A stretch of DNA of 37,887 bases, taken from Clostridium sp. 27_14 (GTDB lineage: Bacteria > Bacillota > Clostridia > TANB77 > CAG-508). Location of the stretch: assembly GCA_001916035.1 (NCBI GenBank), contig MNRQ01000006.1, positions 1 through 37,887 of the forward strand, given 5' to 3'. The stretch's first letter is position 1. Every line of letters begins with the position of its first letter. Of this stretch, positions 9,192 through 17,850 are shown one piece after another. The notes beneath the pieces were generated by a model that saw nothing but the letters and a program-made list of their open reading frames with translations, made no database searches and was not told where the DNA came from. A program made the position numbers and the translations under genes.

Positions 9192-10583
9192 ATGAAAAAT
9201 CTTATTATAAAAGATTTATATAAAAATTTGAAAGATTATGAAAATAAAGAAATAACATTAGAAGCATGGGTAAAAACAGTAAGAGCATCTAAAAATTTTG
9301 GATTTATAGAAATTAACGATGGTTCATTTTTCAAAAATGTACAAGTCGTTTTTAATAATGACTTATCAAACTTTAACGAAATTTCAAAACTAACTATTAG
9401 TTCTTCAATAAAAGTCACCGGAAACGTTATAATTACTGAAAACGCTAAACAACCATTTGAAATTCACGCAAATAACATAGAAATCTTTAATTTAAGTGAT
9501 AACCAATATCCATTACAAAAAAAGAGACACTCATTTGAATATATGAGAACAATTGCTCATCTTCGCCCAAGAAGTAATACCTTTAATGCTGTATTTCGTG
9601 TTAGAAGTGTACTTGCTTATGCTATTCATCAATTTTTCCAAGAACGCGGATTTGTATATGTAAACACTCCACTTTTAACTTCAAGTGATGCAGAAGGCGC
9701 TGGAGAAATGTTTAATGTTAACTCTTTCGATTTAGCTAATGTACCAAAAAATGAAGACGGTTCTGTAGATTTTTCTAAAGACTTCTTTGGAAAACCTGCT
9801 CATTTAACAGTTAGTGGTCAATTAAATGCTGAAACTTATGCTATGGCATTTCGTAATGTTTATACATTTGGGCCTACTTTCCGTGCTGAAGATTCAAATA
9901 CTGTTAAACATGCAGCTGAATTTTGGATGGTAGAACCTGAAATTTGCTTTGCAGATTTAAAAGATGACATGGATCTAGCAGAAGCTATGATTAAATTTAT
10001 TTTTTCTACTGTTTTAGAAAAATGTCCAGAAGAAATGGAATTTTTTAATAATTTTATTGATAAAACTCTATTAGACAGATTACACAATGTTATTAATTCT
10101 GATTTTGGCAGAATTAGTTACACTGATGCTATAAAGGAATTAGAAAAAGCAAATGATGAATTTGAATACAAAGTCTCTTGGGGTGTTGATTTACAAACAG
10201 AACATGAAAGATATTTATGTGAAAAAGTATTTAAAAAACCTGTTTTTGTTACCGACTATCCAAAAGATATCAAAGCATTTTATATGAAACAAAATCCAGA
10301 TGGAAAAACTGTTGCCGCTGCCGATTTACTAGCTCCAGGTATTGGTGAAATAATTGGTGGTAGCCAAAGAGAAGAAAACTATGATAAACTTGTTTCTCGT
10401 ATGAAAGAATTAAACATGCCACTTGATGAATATAACTGGTACCTAGACTTAAGAAAATATGGTAGTTGTAACCATGCAGGTTTTGGTTTAGGATTTGAAA
10501 GAGCAATTATGTATTTAACTGGTATGCAAAATATACGTGATGTTATACCATTCCCTAGAACACCTAAAAACTGTGAATTTTAA
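9192..10583 (+). CDS. asnS: Asparaginyl-tRNA synthetase
   Basis: Class II aminoacyl-tRNA synthetase that charges tRNA-Asn. The 463 residues contain an N-terminal OB-fold anticodon-binding domain (about 1-110, ITLEAWVKTVRASKNFGFIEI), motif 2 (FRAEDSNTVKHAAEFWMVEPE) and motif 3 (GFGLGFERAIMYLTG), ending with the family signature NIRDVIPFPRTPKNCEF. AAAGG lies 11 nt before the ATG. It is transcribed alone, from the promoter at 9108 to the terminator at 10603. Confidence 0.97.
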   Translation: MKNLIIKDLYKNLKDYENKEITLEAWVKTVRASKNFGFIEINDGSFFKNVQVVFNNDLSNFNEISKLTISSSIKVTGNVIITENAKQPFEIHANNIEIFNLSDNQYPLQKKRHSFEYMRTIAHLRPRSNTFNAVFRVRSVLAYAIHQFFQERGFVYVNTPLLTSSDAEGAGEMFNVNSFDLANVPKNEDGSVDFSKDFFGKPAHLTVSGQLNAETYAMAFRNVYTFGPTFRAEDSNTVKHAAEFWMVEPEICFADLKDDMDLAEAMIKFIFSTVLEKCPEEMEFFNNFIDKTLLDRLHNVINSDFGRISYTDAIKELEKANDEFEYKVSWGVDLQTEHERYLCEKVFKKPVFVTDYPKDIKAFYMKQNPDGKTVAAADLLAPGIGEIIGGSQREENYDKLVSRMKELNMPLDEYNWYLDLRKYGSCNHAGFGLGFERAIMYLTGMQNIRDVIPFPRTPKNCEF

Positions 10584-10602
10584 TTATATTAATTTTTAAC
10601 AT

Positions 10603-10650
10603 AAAAATAACCTTATAAGAAATTTTTTAATTTCCATAAGGTTATTTTTT
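10603..10650. terminator. Bidirectional intrinsic terminator
   Basis: AAAAATAACCTTAT (10603-10616) pairs with ATAAGGTTATTTTT (10636-10649). It is flanked by A on one side and T on the other, so it can act in both directions between the convergent asnS and the small membrane protein gene. Confidence 0.85.
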
Positions 10651-10667
10651 CACATCTTAATTCATTC

Positions 10668-10856
10668 TTATTTGTTTGTACTATTCTCTTGTACTACATT
10701 TACAACTTGATTTTTATCTTCTGTTTTCGTATTAACCAATTCTGTTCCTCTACACCAATATCCTATTAAAAAACCAATAATAAATGCTATTAAAATAGTA
10801 ACTATAATTCTTACATGTTGTTCTGTTTGATACATTGATTTATCATAATATTTCAT
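10668..10856 (-). CDS. Small single-pass membrane protein of unknown function
   Basis: Sixty-two residues with a short hydrophilic N-terminus, one strong membrane segment (about 17-35, IIVTILIAFIIGFLIGYWC) and a polar Asn/Lys/Glu-rich tail. I do not recognise a family. It begins 17 nt after the proS stop with a GGAGG-type site and is probably co-transcribed with proS. No enzymatic motif is visible. Confidence 0.6.
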   Translation of the reverse strand: MKYYDKSMYQTEQHVRIIVTILIAFIIGFLIGYWCRGTELVNTKTEDKNQVVNVVQENSTNK

Positions 10857-10872
10857 ATATTTCCTCCATTCA

Positions 10873-12153
10873 TTATTTTAATTTTTCTAATAATTGTTCT
10901 ATTGTTAAAACTTCTTTTTCACCTGTTTTCATATTTTCTAATTCTATATTTTCTCCTTCTTGTTTATCTCCAATAACAACTAAATATGGTGTTCCTAGAA
11001 CTTTACAATCCTTCATTTTAGCTCCTATTGTAATATTTTCTCTATCATCTATAATAGCACCTACATTATTCTTTTTTAATTTTTCATACAATTTTATTGC
11101 TAATTCTAACTTTTCTGGATTTTCCATTTTAGGTACTATTTGAACTTTAAATGGTGCTACTGATTCAGGTAAAACAAATCCAGATGGTCCCCATTTTTCA
11201 TCATTTATTAAACATTGTTCATATAAAGCAGCTAAAGTTCTACTTACTCCTATTCCATAACATCCCATATAATATAAAGATTCTTTTCCATCTTTACCAA
11301 CATATTTTCCATCCATCATTTCAGAATATCTTGTTCCCAATTGGAATATATGTCCTAATTCCATTGTTCGTATTTCTTTAAAATTAGATATATCTTCTAT
11401 TCCATATTCTTCTTTTAAGTATTCTTGATAATTTTCTTTTTCTAATATTTCTGTATTTAACCCTATATGTGTATTTTCATCATATAAAATTTTATCTTCA
11501 CCTTGTTCTGATATTAGCATAAATTCTTCTGATTTTTTTCCTCCCATTGCCCCATTATCAGCTACTATTGGTATTACTTTCAATCCTATCTTTTCAAAAA
11601 TTTCTAAAAATGCTTTTCTTACATTTTCGTATGATTCTTGCATTCCTTGTACATCTAAATCAAAACTATAGGCATCTAGCATTGGAAAAGATTTTCCCCT
11701 TAATAAATATCCCCTTGTTCTTATTTCGTTTCTATATTTTTCTCCTATTTGATAATATGTAGCTGGTAAATTTTTATAAGATTTTAGTTTTTCTTTTGCA
11801 AATTCTACCATTGCTTCTTCCCCTGTTGGTGCTAAACAAAATATTCCTTTATTTGATTCTGTTATAAGCATTGTTCCTTCATTTACATATTGATCATATC
11901 TTCCTGAGTTTTTCCAAATTGTATCTGGTTGCAATGTTGGCAATAATACTTCTATGCAACCATGCTCATTTAATGTATCTACTATAATTTTCTCTATATT
12001 TCTTCTAACTAATAATGGTATTGTATTATATCCAAAAAGTCCTGCACCATATTGTACTAATTGTCCAGTTTGTAATAATATACTTTGACCTGGATACATT
12101 TCATCTATATTATTTAATTTTGTATTTCCCATACCTGTTTGTGATAATTTCAT
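10873..12153 (-). CDS. proS: Prolyl-tRNA synthetase, short form without editing domain
   Basis: Class II synthetase charging tRNA-Pro. Motifs seen are the N-terminal GAGLFGYNTIPLLVRRNIE, motif 2 (YRNEIRTRGYLLRGKSFPMLDAYSF, in part), motif 3 region GCYGIGVSRTLAALYEQ, and an anticodon-binding domain from about residue 335. At 426 residues it lacks the roughly 180-residue editing insertion found in most bacterial ProS, so mischarged Ala-tRNA-Pro would need trans-editing by a separate YbaK/ProX-type protein. A deacylase is not visible in the window. It follows scpB on the same strand. Confidence 0.95.
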   Translation of the reverse strand: MKLSQTGMGNTKLNNIDEMYPGQSILLQTGQLVQYGAGLFGYNTIPLLVRRNIEKIIVDTLNEHGCIEVLLPTLQPDTIWKNSGRYDQYVNEGTMLITESNKGIFCLAPTGEEAMVEFAKEKLKSYKNLPATYYQIGEKYRNEIRTRGYLLRGKSFPMLDAYSFDLDVQGMQESYENVRKAFLEIFEKIGLKVIPIVADNGAMGGKKSEEFMLISEQGEDKILYDENTHIGLNTEILEKENYQEYLKEEYGIEDISNFKEIRTMELGHIFQLGTRYSEMMDGKYVGKDGKESLYYMGCYGIGVSRTLAALYEQCLINDEKWGPSGFVLPESVAPFKVQIVPKMENPEKLELAIKLYEKLKKNNVGAIIDDRENITIGAKMKDCKVLGTPYLVVIGDKQEGENIELENMKTGEKEVLTIEQLLEKLK

Positions 12154-12223
12154 TTTAATTCCTCTTTTCTCATATTATTTATTTTTTTCATTTACTATTC
12201 ACTATTTTGAATTTTCAATTTTT

Positions 12224-12301
12224 CTATTCCTCTACCAGCTTATCATTATTTTTAACATTCAACTCTTCTTGTTTCTCTATTTGTTGTTCTTTATTTTTCA
12301 T
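12224..12301 (-). CDS. Possible 25-residue peptide overlapping the scpB stop
   Basis: An ATG overlaps the scpB stop codon as TAATG. It opens a 25-codon frame rich in Lys, Glu, Gln and Asn, ending at TAG 12224-12226. Overlap with a GAGGAG sequence upstream would allow translational coupling. There is no recognisable family, and it could be chance. Confidence 0.25.
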   Translation of the reverse strand: MKNKEQQIEKQEELNVKNNDKLVEE

Positions 12302-12864
12302 TACTCCTCTTGTCCTTCTAATAATTCGTCTATTACTATTTGCTTATTTTCGTCTAATTTATATCTTGGCAATTCTGGCAAATCATTTAATGACGTATAA
12401 CCAAACATTTTTAAAAATTTATGTGTAGTTTTATATGTCATTGGTTTTCCGGGGAGATCAGATTTTCCTGCTTCTTCTATTAATTCATATTCCCTTAATT
12501 TATATACACTTGCACTTGCATCTACACCTCTTATCGATTCTATTTCTGCTCTAGTTATTCTCGGATTATAGGCTATTATTGCCAAAGTTTCTAGTGCTGC
12601 ATTTGATAAATTCGGCTTCGCCCTTTTGTCTATTATTGGATATATATATTCATAATATTCTTTTTTGCTTACCAATTGATAATTATCTTCCATTTTTGTT
12701 ATTTCTATTCCTCTTGTTTTATAGTCTTCTTGCATTTCTTTTATTATACTTTCTATTTCTTCTGTTGGCTTTTCCAATGCCATAGAAAGTTCTTGTATAC
12801 TTACTTCTCTTCCTGCTGCAAATAAAATTGCTTCTATTACTGATTTTGATTCTTCTTTTTCCAT
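12301..12864 (-). CDS. scpB: Segregation and condensation protein B
   Basis: ScpB is a winged-helix dimer that joins ScpA and SMC in the bacterial condensin complex. The 187 residues carry the family pattern: IEAILFAAGREVSIQEL near the N-terminus, ALETLAIIAYNPRITRAEIE and IRGVDASASVYKLREYELIEE in the second winged helix, then TYKTTHKFLKMFGYTSLNDLPELP. scpA usually lies immediately upstream, but here the 170 nt upstream are empty and the next gene is divergent, so scpA must be elsewhere. Confidence 0.95.
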   Translation of the reverse strand: MEKEESKSVIEAILFAAGREVSIQELSMALEKPTEEIESIIKEMQEDYKTRGIEITKMEDNYQLVSKKEYYEYIYPIIDKRAKPNLSNAALETLAIIAYNPRITRAEIESIRGVDASASVYKLREYELIEEAGKSDLPGKPMTYKTTHKFLKMFGYTSLNDLPELPRYKLDENKQIVIDELLEGQEE

Positions 12865-12976
12865 GCCTATCTCCCTTCTGTATTTTTCTATGCAAACTAT
12901 TTTTTTAATATATACATTTTAGCATAAGATTAACCTAAAATCAATATCTAGCTAGCATGAAATTATTCTAATTCTA

Positions 12977-13005
12977 TTGCCCTTTTTATTGTTTTATGGT
13001 ATTAT
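12977..13005 (+). promoter_or_regulatory. Probable promoter of the small acidic-protein gene
   Basis: TTGCCC (12977-12982) and TATTAT (13000-13005) are 17 nt apart, followed by AAGGAGGT just before the ATG at 13033. Confidence 0.5.
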
Positions 13006-13032
13006 AAAATCAAATAAAAAGGAGGTTCCTTT

Positions 13033-13326
13033 ATGAATAAAGAAAACAAAAAATTAACAATCGTATCTGGTGATGGAAAAGATTTAGAAATCTCACCAGT
13101 TTATGAGCATTTAAAAAATGAAAGACCAAAATGCAATAAAAAACCAACACACATAGTAGTACCAAAATCAGAAGAAGATAATAAATCAGAAGAAGACTCT
13201 GACAAACCAGAACAAAACCGGACATTAATAGCATTAATTTTTATTAGATTATATAAAGTTCAACGAACTTTATATAATCTAATATTTTTTCCCTTCCTAG
13301 TGGTCAATTTTACAAAAATAACTTGA
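13033..13326 (+). CDS. Small hydrophilic protein of unknown function, with a CGG near its natural end
   Basis: A very strong ribosome binding site (AAGGAGGT) precedes the ATG. The first 62 codons encode a charged protein (KLTIVSGDGKDLEISPVYEH, then a Glu/Ser/Asp-rich tail). At CGG (13219-13221) the zero frame reads on through a perfect terminator hairpin to 13326, which is implausible for a real C-terminus. A +1 skip gives Gly-His-stop at 13226-13228, just before the hairpin. The CGG lies inside a 26-nt sequence repeated near 28279, so the end of the gene may have been replaced by that element. It is therefore ambiguous evidence for frameshifting. I do not recognise the family. Confidence 0.6.
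   Translation: MNKENKKLTIVSGDGKDLEISPVYEHLKNERPKCNKKPTHIVVPKSEEDNKSEEDSDKPEQNRTLIALIFIRLYKVQRTLYNLIFFPFLVVNFTKIT
13210..13235 (+). repeat. Dispersed repeat, copy A (left end)
   Basis: Twenty-four of 26 bases match 28279-28304, centred on CGGACATTAATA. Copy A is followed 8 nt later by a hairpin containing AAAGTTC and GAACTTT; copy B is followed further on by a similar hairpin. Copy A looks like a shortened version. Confidence 0.7.
13244..13290 (+). terminator. Strong intrinsic terminator
   Basis: A perfect 17-bp stem (13244-13260 with 13266-13282) and a 5-nt loop are followed by TATTTTTT. It ends the small-gene transcript before the por promoter. Confidence 0.88.
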
Positions 13327-13352
13327 CACTAACAATACTTTGGGCATATACT
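13323..13352 (+). promoter_or_regulatory. Probable sigma-A promoter of the por operon
   Basis: A consensus TTGACA (13323-13328) and TATACT (13347-13352) are separated by 18 nt. The leader to porG is about 80 nt. Confidence 0.7.
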
Positions 13353-13435
13353 AACTTTATCAAATAAAACACAAATATAAAAAACTTAACACAATTTATT
13401 TTCAAATTTAGTAATCAAGAAAGGAATGTGATAAT

Positions 13436-14014
13436 ATGCAAGACTTGATAGAAATTAGATGGCATGGACGTGGAGGTCAAGGTGCCAAAACAGCATCTTT
13501 ATTATTAGCAGATGCTGCCTTCAATACAGGTAAATATATTCAAGGATTTCCAGAATATGGTCCAGAAAGAATGGGAGCTCCCATAACAGCATATAACAGA
13601 ATAAGTAATAAACCAATAACTATACACAGCAATATATATGAACCAGATTATGTAGTAGTTGTTGATGATACACTTTTAGAAACAGTTGATGTAACTGCTG
13701 GATTAAAAGCAACTGGAGCAATCGTTATTAATACAACAAAAACACCTGAATATCTAAAAAGCAAATTAAAAGATTTTAAAGGTGAAATTTACACAATTGA
13801 TGCAAGAAAAGTATCTATGGAAACTCTAGGAAGATATTTTCCAAACACACCTATGCTTGCAGCTATTGTAAAAGTAAGCAAAATAATGGATGAACAAGAC
13901 TTTATAAATGACATGAAAGGATCTTTCAAACATAAATTTGCAAAAAAACCTGAAGTCATAGAAGGTAATATGAAAGCCATAGAAATGGCACTTAATGAAG
14001 TACATAAAATTTAA
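13436..14014 (+). CDS. porG: Pyruvate/2-oxoacid:ferredoxin oxidoreductase, gamma subunit
   Basis: The 192-residue gamma subunit shows the family start EIRWHGRGGQGAKTASLLLA, then FPEYGPERMGAPITAYNRIS and VVVDDTLLE. In the four-subunit enzyme it helps bind coenzyme A. It is first of porG-porD-porA-porB, the ancestral order of heterotetrameric enzymes. AAAGG lies 11 nt before the ATG. The substrate is most likely pyruvate, judging by PorB, but a 2-ketoisovalerate type cannot be excluded from sequence alone. Confidence 0.93.
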   Translation: MQDLIEIRWHGRGGQGAKTASLLLADAAFNTGKYIQGFPEYGPERMGAPITAYNRISNKPITIHSNIYEPDYVVVVDDTLLETVDVTAGLKATGAIVINTTKTPEYLKSKLKDFKGEIYTIDARKVSMETLGRYFPNTPMLAAIVKVSKIMDEQDFINDMKGSFKHKFAKKPEVIEGNMKAIEMALNEVHKI

Positions 14015-14041
14015 TAATATTTATTATTAAAATAAAAATTT

Positions 14042-14126
14042 GGCAAGCTGTAAAAGATTATAATTCACATAGATTATTCTACTATTTAAAATTTATTGTA
14101 ACTATGTTTTTACTAGCTTTTACGCC
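14042..14126 (+). ncRNA. Possible structured RNA element between porG and porD
   Basis: Nested complementary segments are present: GGC with GCC (14042-14044, 14124-14126), GTAAAAG with CTTTTAC (14050-14056, 14117-14123) and ACATAG with CTATGT (14067-14072, 14102-14107). It ends a few nt before the porD ribosome binding site. It matches no riboswitch class I know. It could be an RNA-processing or stability element in the operon. Confidence 0.4.
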
Positions 14127-14148
14127 GTAAGAAAGGATTGTGAAAAAA

Positions 14149-14448
14149 ATGACTGAAATTAATAATAAAACACCAATGGAAAAACTAACTATTGGTGGAG
14201 ATATTTATACAGCTGGAAATGCCAGAGAATTTAAAACTGGTGACTGGAGAAGTATGCGCCCTGTTTTCGATGAAGAAAAATGCAAACAATGCGGTTTATG
14301 TTTTCCTGTTTGCCCAGAAGATTCTATTCCAGTAGATAAAGAAACTTTAAAAAGAAAAGATTTTAATTTTGATTATTGTAAAGGCTGTGGAGTATGTGCA
14401 AAAGTATGCCCATTTGGAGCTATTACAATGAAGGAAGAAGGTGTATAA
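14149..14448 (+). CDS. porD: Pyruvate/2-oxoacid:ferredoxin oxidoreductase, delta (ferredoxin-like) subunit
   Basis: Ninety-nine residues with two 4Fe-4S motifs, CKQCGLCFPVCP and CKGCGVCAKVCP, which pass electrons from the thiamine diphosphate site to external ferredoxin. A typical N-terminal extension carries TGDWRSMRPVFDEEKC. I use ATG 14149, with AAAGG 12 nt upstream; GTG 14140 is in frame but only 3 nt from it. The stop is 1 nt before the porA start. Confidence 0.93.
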   Translation: MTEINNKTPMEKLTIGGDIYTAGNAREFKTGDWRSMRPVFDEEKCKQCGLCFPVCPEDSIPVDKETLKRKDFNFDYCKGCGVCAKVCPFGAITMKEEGV

Positions 14449-14449
14449 A

Positions 14450-15640
14450 ATGAGTATACGTGAAAGATTAAGTGGTAATGAAGCTGCCGCAACTGCTATG
14501 AAACAAATAAATCCAGATGTTGTTGCTGCATTCCCAATTACCCCATCTACAGAAATCCCTCAATATTTCTCTACATTTGTATCAAATGGTATGGTTGACA
14601 CTGAATTTGTAGCAGTAGAAAGTGAACACAGTGCCATGAGTGCTTGTATTGGTGCAGAAGCTGCAGGTTCAAGAGCTATGACAGCAACATCTGCTAACGG
14701 TTTATCTTTAATGTGGGAAATGATCTACATAGCTTCAAGTTTAAGGCTTCCTATAGTTTTATCATTAGTAAACCGTGCTGTCTCAGGACCTTTAAATATA
14801 CACTGTGACCACTCTGACGCAATGGGTGTAAGAGATTCTGGTTGGATAATGTTATTTTCAGAAAATAATCAAGAAGCATATGACAATTTATTAATGGCAC
14901 ATAAAATTGCAGAAAATGAAAATGTAAGATTACCTTTAATGGTTTGTCAAGATGGATTTATTACTTCACATTCAATAGAAAATATTGAATTAGAAGAAGA
15001 CAACGAAGTAAAAAAATTCGTAGGTGAATATCATCCTGAACATTACTTATTAAATGACAAAGAACCTATAGCCATTGGTCCACTTGATTTACAAGCATAT
15101 TTATTTGAACATAAAGCACAACAAGGCTATGCTATGAAAGCTGCTAAAGACGTTATTTTAGAAGTTAGCAAAGATTTTGAAAAATGGACTGGCAGACATT
15201 ATGGTCTTTTCGAAGAATACAAATTAGAAGATAGTGAAATTGCTATTGTTTGCATGAATTCAACTGCTGGAACAACAAAAGCTGTTGTTGACGAACTAAG
15301 AGAAAAAGGCATAAAAGCCGGTCTATTAAAAATCAGAGTTTACAGACCATTCCCTGGTGAAGAAGTAGCCAAAGCTCTAGCTAATTGCAAAGCTATTGCT
15401 GTTTTAGACAAAGCAGATTCTTTAAATGCAATAGGAGGAGCTTTATTTGAAGATGTTACATCTAGTATGTATGTAGCAAATAAACATATTCCATTAGTAA
15501 ACTACGTTTATGGTATTGGTGGTAGAGATACTACAACTAAAGAAATATATTCTGTTTATAAAGATTTAACTGAAATTGTAAAAAGCGGAAAAGTTGAAAA
15601 TCCTTATCGTTATTTAGGATTAAGAAAGGAGGAAAATTAA
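14450..15640 (+). CDS. porA: Pyruvate/2-oxoacid:ferredoxin oxidoreductase, alpha subunit
   Basis: About 396 residues. The pyrimidine-binding/alpha domain begins ERLSGNEAAATAMKQINPDVVAAFPITPSTEIPQ (residues 5 on), with EHSAMSACIGAEAAGSRAMTAT next and the C-terminal domain II (VVDELREKGIKAGLLKIRVYRPFPGEE, in part). It pairs with PorB to form the thiamine diphosphate site. ATG 14450 is used, with GAAGGAAGAAGG just upstream. It is tightly packed between porD and porB, so translational coupling is likely. Confidence 0.95.
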   Translation: MSIRERLSGNEAAATAMKQINPDVVAAFPITPSTEIPQYFSTFVSNGMVDTEFVAVESEHSAMSACIGAEAAGSRAMTATSANGLSLMWEMIYIASSLRLPIVLSLVNRAVSGPLNIHCDHSDAMGVRDSGWIMLFSENNQEAYDNLLMAHKIAENENVRLPLMVCQDGFITSHSIENIELEEDNEVKKFVGEYHPEHYLLNDKEPIAIGPLDLQAYLFEHKAQQGYAMKAAKDVILEVSKDFEKWTGRHYGLFEEYKLEDSEIAIVCMNSTAGTTKAVVDELREKGIKAGLLKIRVYRPFPGEEVAKALANCKAIAVLDKADSLNAIGGALFEDVTSSMYVANKHIPLVNYVYGIGGRDTTTKEIYSVYKDLTEIVKSGKVENPYRYLGLRKEEN

Positions 15641-16594
15641 ATGGCTTATAATGTAAAAGAAATTGTTGCAAATAAACCTTCAAGATTTACAGAAGGACAT
15701 AGAATGTGTGCTGGCTGTGGAGCTCCTGTTGTTGCAAGAATGGTTATGAGAGCTCTAAAAGAAGAAGACCATGCTGTTATTTCTAATGCTACAGGTTGTA
15801 TGGAAGTTTCTACTTTTATATACCCTTACACAGCTTGGACAGATTCTTTTATTCATACAGCTTTTGAATCAGCTAGTGCTACACTTTCTGGTGTAGAAGC
15901 TGCTTATAAATCTTTAAAAAGACAAGGCAAATTACCAGATGATAAACACACAAAATTTATTGCATTTGGTGGAGACGGCGGTACTTATGATATCGGATTA
16001 CAATCATTATCAGGTGCTATGGAAAGAGGTCATGACATGACTTATATATGCTATGATAATGGAGCATATATGAATACTGGTATTCAACGTTCATCTGCAA
16101 CTCCAAAATTTGCAGACACTACCACTTCACCTGCTGGTTCTGTAATACCTGGTAAAATGCAAGCAAGAAAAGATTTAGCAAAAATCATGGTTGGACATCA
16201 CTTACCTTATGTTGCTCAAACTGCTACATTTATGAATTTCAAAGATTTATATGAAAAATCTGAAAAAGCTATTTACACAGAAGGACCAACATTTTTAAAT
16301 GTTTTATCACCTTGTCCAAGAGGTTGGGGATATGCCACAGAAGATTTAATGCTTATAAATAAATTAGCTATCGATACTTGCTATTGGCCACTATATGAAG
16401 TTATAGACGGTGTTTACCACATTACTTATAAACCTGCTAAAAAACTTCCTATAGAAGAATTTCTAAAACCACAAAAACGTTTTAAACACATGTTTAAACC
16501 TGGTAATGAATGGATGATAGAGGAATTTCAAAAAGAAGTTGACACCAGATGGCAAGAACTTTTAGATTTAGAAAATTTGACAAACAATAAATAA
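15641..16594 (+). CDS. porB: Pyruvate/2-oxoacid:ferredoxin oxidoreductase, beta subunit
   Basis: Binds the thiamine diphosphate pyrophosphate and a 4Fe-4S cluster. The 317 residues show the N-terminal Cys pair (HRMCAGCGAPV), the ThDP motif GDGGTYDIGLQSLSGAMERG, and the family stretch YDNGAYMNTGIQRSSATP. It ends the operon, immediately after porA with an AAGGAGG site inside the porA end. The complex converts pyruvate and CoA to acetyl-CoA and CO2 with reduction of ferredoxin. The general 2Fe/4Fe ferredoxin at 18955 is a plausible acceptor. Confidence 0.96.
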   Translation: MAYNVKEIVANKPSRFTEGHRMCAGCGAPVVARMVMRALKEEDHAVISNATGCMEVSTFIYPYTAWTDSFIHTAFESASATLSGVEAAYKSLKRQGKLPDDKHTKFIAFGGDGGTYDIGLQSLSGAMERGHDMTYICYDNGAYMNTGIQRSSATPKFADTTTSPAGSVIPGKMQARKDLAKIMVGHHLPYVAQTATFMNFKDLYEKSEKAIYTEGPTFLNVLSPCPRGWGYATEDLMLINKLAIDTCYWPLYEVIDGVYHITYKPAKKLPIEEFLKPQKRFKHMFKPGNEWMIEEFQKEVDTRWQELLDLENLTNNK

Positions 16595-16615
16595 TATTAT
16601 ATAGTATATATAGTT

Positions 16616-16663
16616 CCGTGTAATGTTTTATATTTTATTTAATTTCATTACACGGATTTTATT
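16616..16663 (+). terminator. Hairpin after porB, probable terminator
   Basis: CCGTGTAATG (16616-16625) pairs perfectly with CATTACACGG (16646-16655), followed by ATTTTATT. The T tract is weak, so some read-through into the flippase gene is possible. Confidence 0.6.
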
Positions 16664-16679
16664 ATAGGAGGGCATCATT

Positions 16680-17801
16680 TTGGAAAAAGAAAATAATAAT
16701 CAAAATGAAATTCAAACAAATATTAATGAAAATAACATTAATGCAGAAAATCCTAAAAAATATAAAGATAAAAAAAATAAGAAAAAAATGATTTTCAATT
16801 TTATTCTTATTGCAGTTATTTTTATAGGATTAACAATATACATGATTTCTGTAGATGGAATTGATAATATTATTAATGTATTAACATCTGTTAATTATCT
16901 ATGGGTTATCGCTGGTTTTGCTTGTTTATTAGTGCAATGGTTATCAGAATCTTATGCACTACATTTACCAATAAAAAGAATGTATCCAGCTCAAAAATTT
17001 TCTAATTCATTTAAAGTAAATATGATTGGACAATTATTTAATAACCTTACTCCTTTCTCTACAGGTGGTCAACCTATGCAAGCATATGAACTTAATAAAA
17101 CAGGAAAACGTGTTAGTGACTCTTTATCAGCAATGGCCATTAAATTTGTAGTAGCACAATCCTCTTTACTACTATTTACTTTTATAGTTGTTATTTTTGA
17201 ATTTGACTTTTTCTCTATATCATTACAAAACTTTTTATGGCTTGCCATCGTTGGATTTTCAATGAATCTAATTGGTATATCAGCAGTTATATTAGCAGGA
17301 ATAAACAAAAAAGCTATTACAACCATTATAAATCCAATTATTCATTTTCTAGGAAAAATTAAAATTTTAAAACACCCTGATGATATTATAGAAAAACTTT
17401 CACATAGTATTGATAATTTTAGAGAGCAATTTAAAATTATCCGTTCCGAAAAAACTATGATTTTAAAAATGTTTATTGCTTCTACTTTGCAAAACCTTGC
17501 TAATTTTTCCATTACTTATATGGTCTATCGTGCATTCGGAAATTTTGGAATTAGCTTTTGGCAAATTATCCCACTTCAAGCATTTTTAGTTTTAGTTATG
17601 GCTGTTATTCCAACTCCAGGAGCTGGTTTAGGAGCAGAAGGTGGCTTTTTACTTTTATTTAATTCAATATTTCTTCCTGGAACTATAAATATGGCTATAC
17701 TATTCTGGAGATTATATACTTTTTATATTCCAATTATTGCTGGAGCCTTTTTCTTAATACCAACAAATCTTAAAGAAAAAGCAACTACTAAAAAATATTA
17801 A
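16680..17801 (+). CDS. Flippase-like integral membrane protein (lysylphosphatidylglycerol synthase TM / UPF0104 family)
   Basis: This 373-residue protein has a charged Asn/Lys-rich cytoplasmic N-terminus of about 38 residues, then about eight membrane segments. Family features seen are NMIGQLFNNLTPFSTGGQPMQAY, with the conserved P-x-x-x-G-G-Q-P, and the C-terminal MAVIPTPGAGLGAEGGF. Related proteins are the membrane part of MprF and archaeal AglD neighbours, thought to move lipids. The C-terminal aminoacyl-transferase domain of MprF is absent, so no lipid aminoacylation is implied. The start is TTG 16680, after AGGAGG. Confidence 0.85.
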   Translation: MEKENNNQNEIQTNINENNINAENPKKYKDKKNKKKMIFNFILIAVIFIGLTIYMISVDGIDNIINVLTSVNYLWVIAGFACLLVQWLSESYALHLPIKRMYPAQKFSNSFKVNMIGQLFNNLTPFSTGGQPMQAYELNKTGKRVSDSLSAMAIKFVVAQSSLLLFTFIVVIFEFDFFSISLQNFLWLAIVGFSMNLIGISAVILAGINKKAITTIINPIIHFLGKIKILKHPDDIIEKLSHSIDNFREQFKIIRSEKTMILKMFIASTLQNLANFSITYMVYRAFGNFGISFWQIIPLQAFLVLVMAVIPTPGAGLGAEGGFLLLFNSIFLPGTINMAILFWRLYTFYIPIIAGAFFLIPTNLKEKATTKKY

Positions 17802-17850
17802 ATAAATAATTTATCCAATATTTTATATCAAAATACATATACATTAAAAC

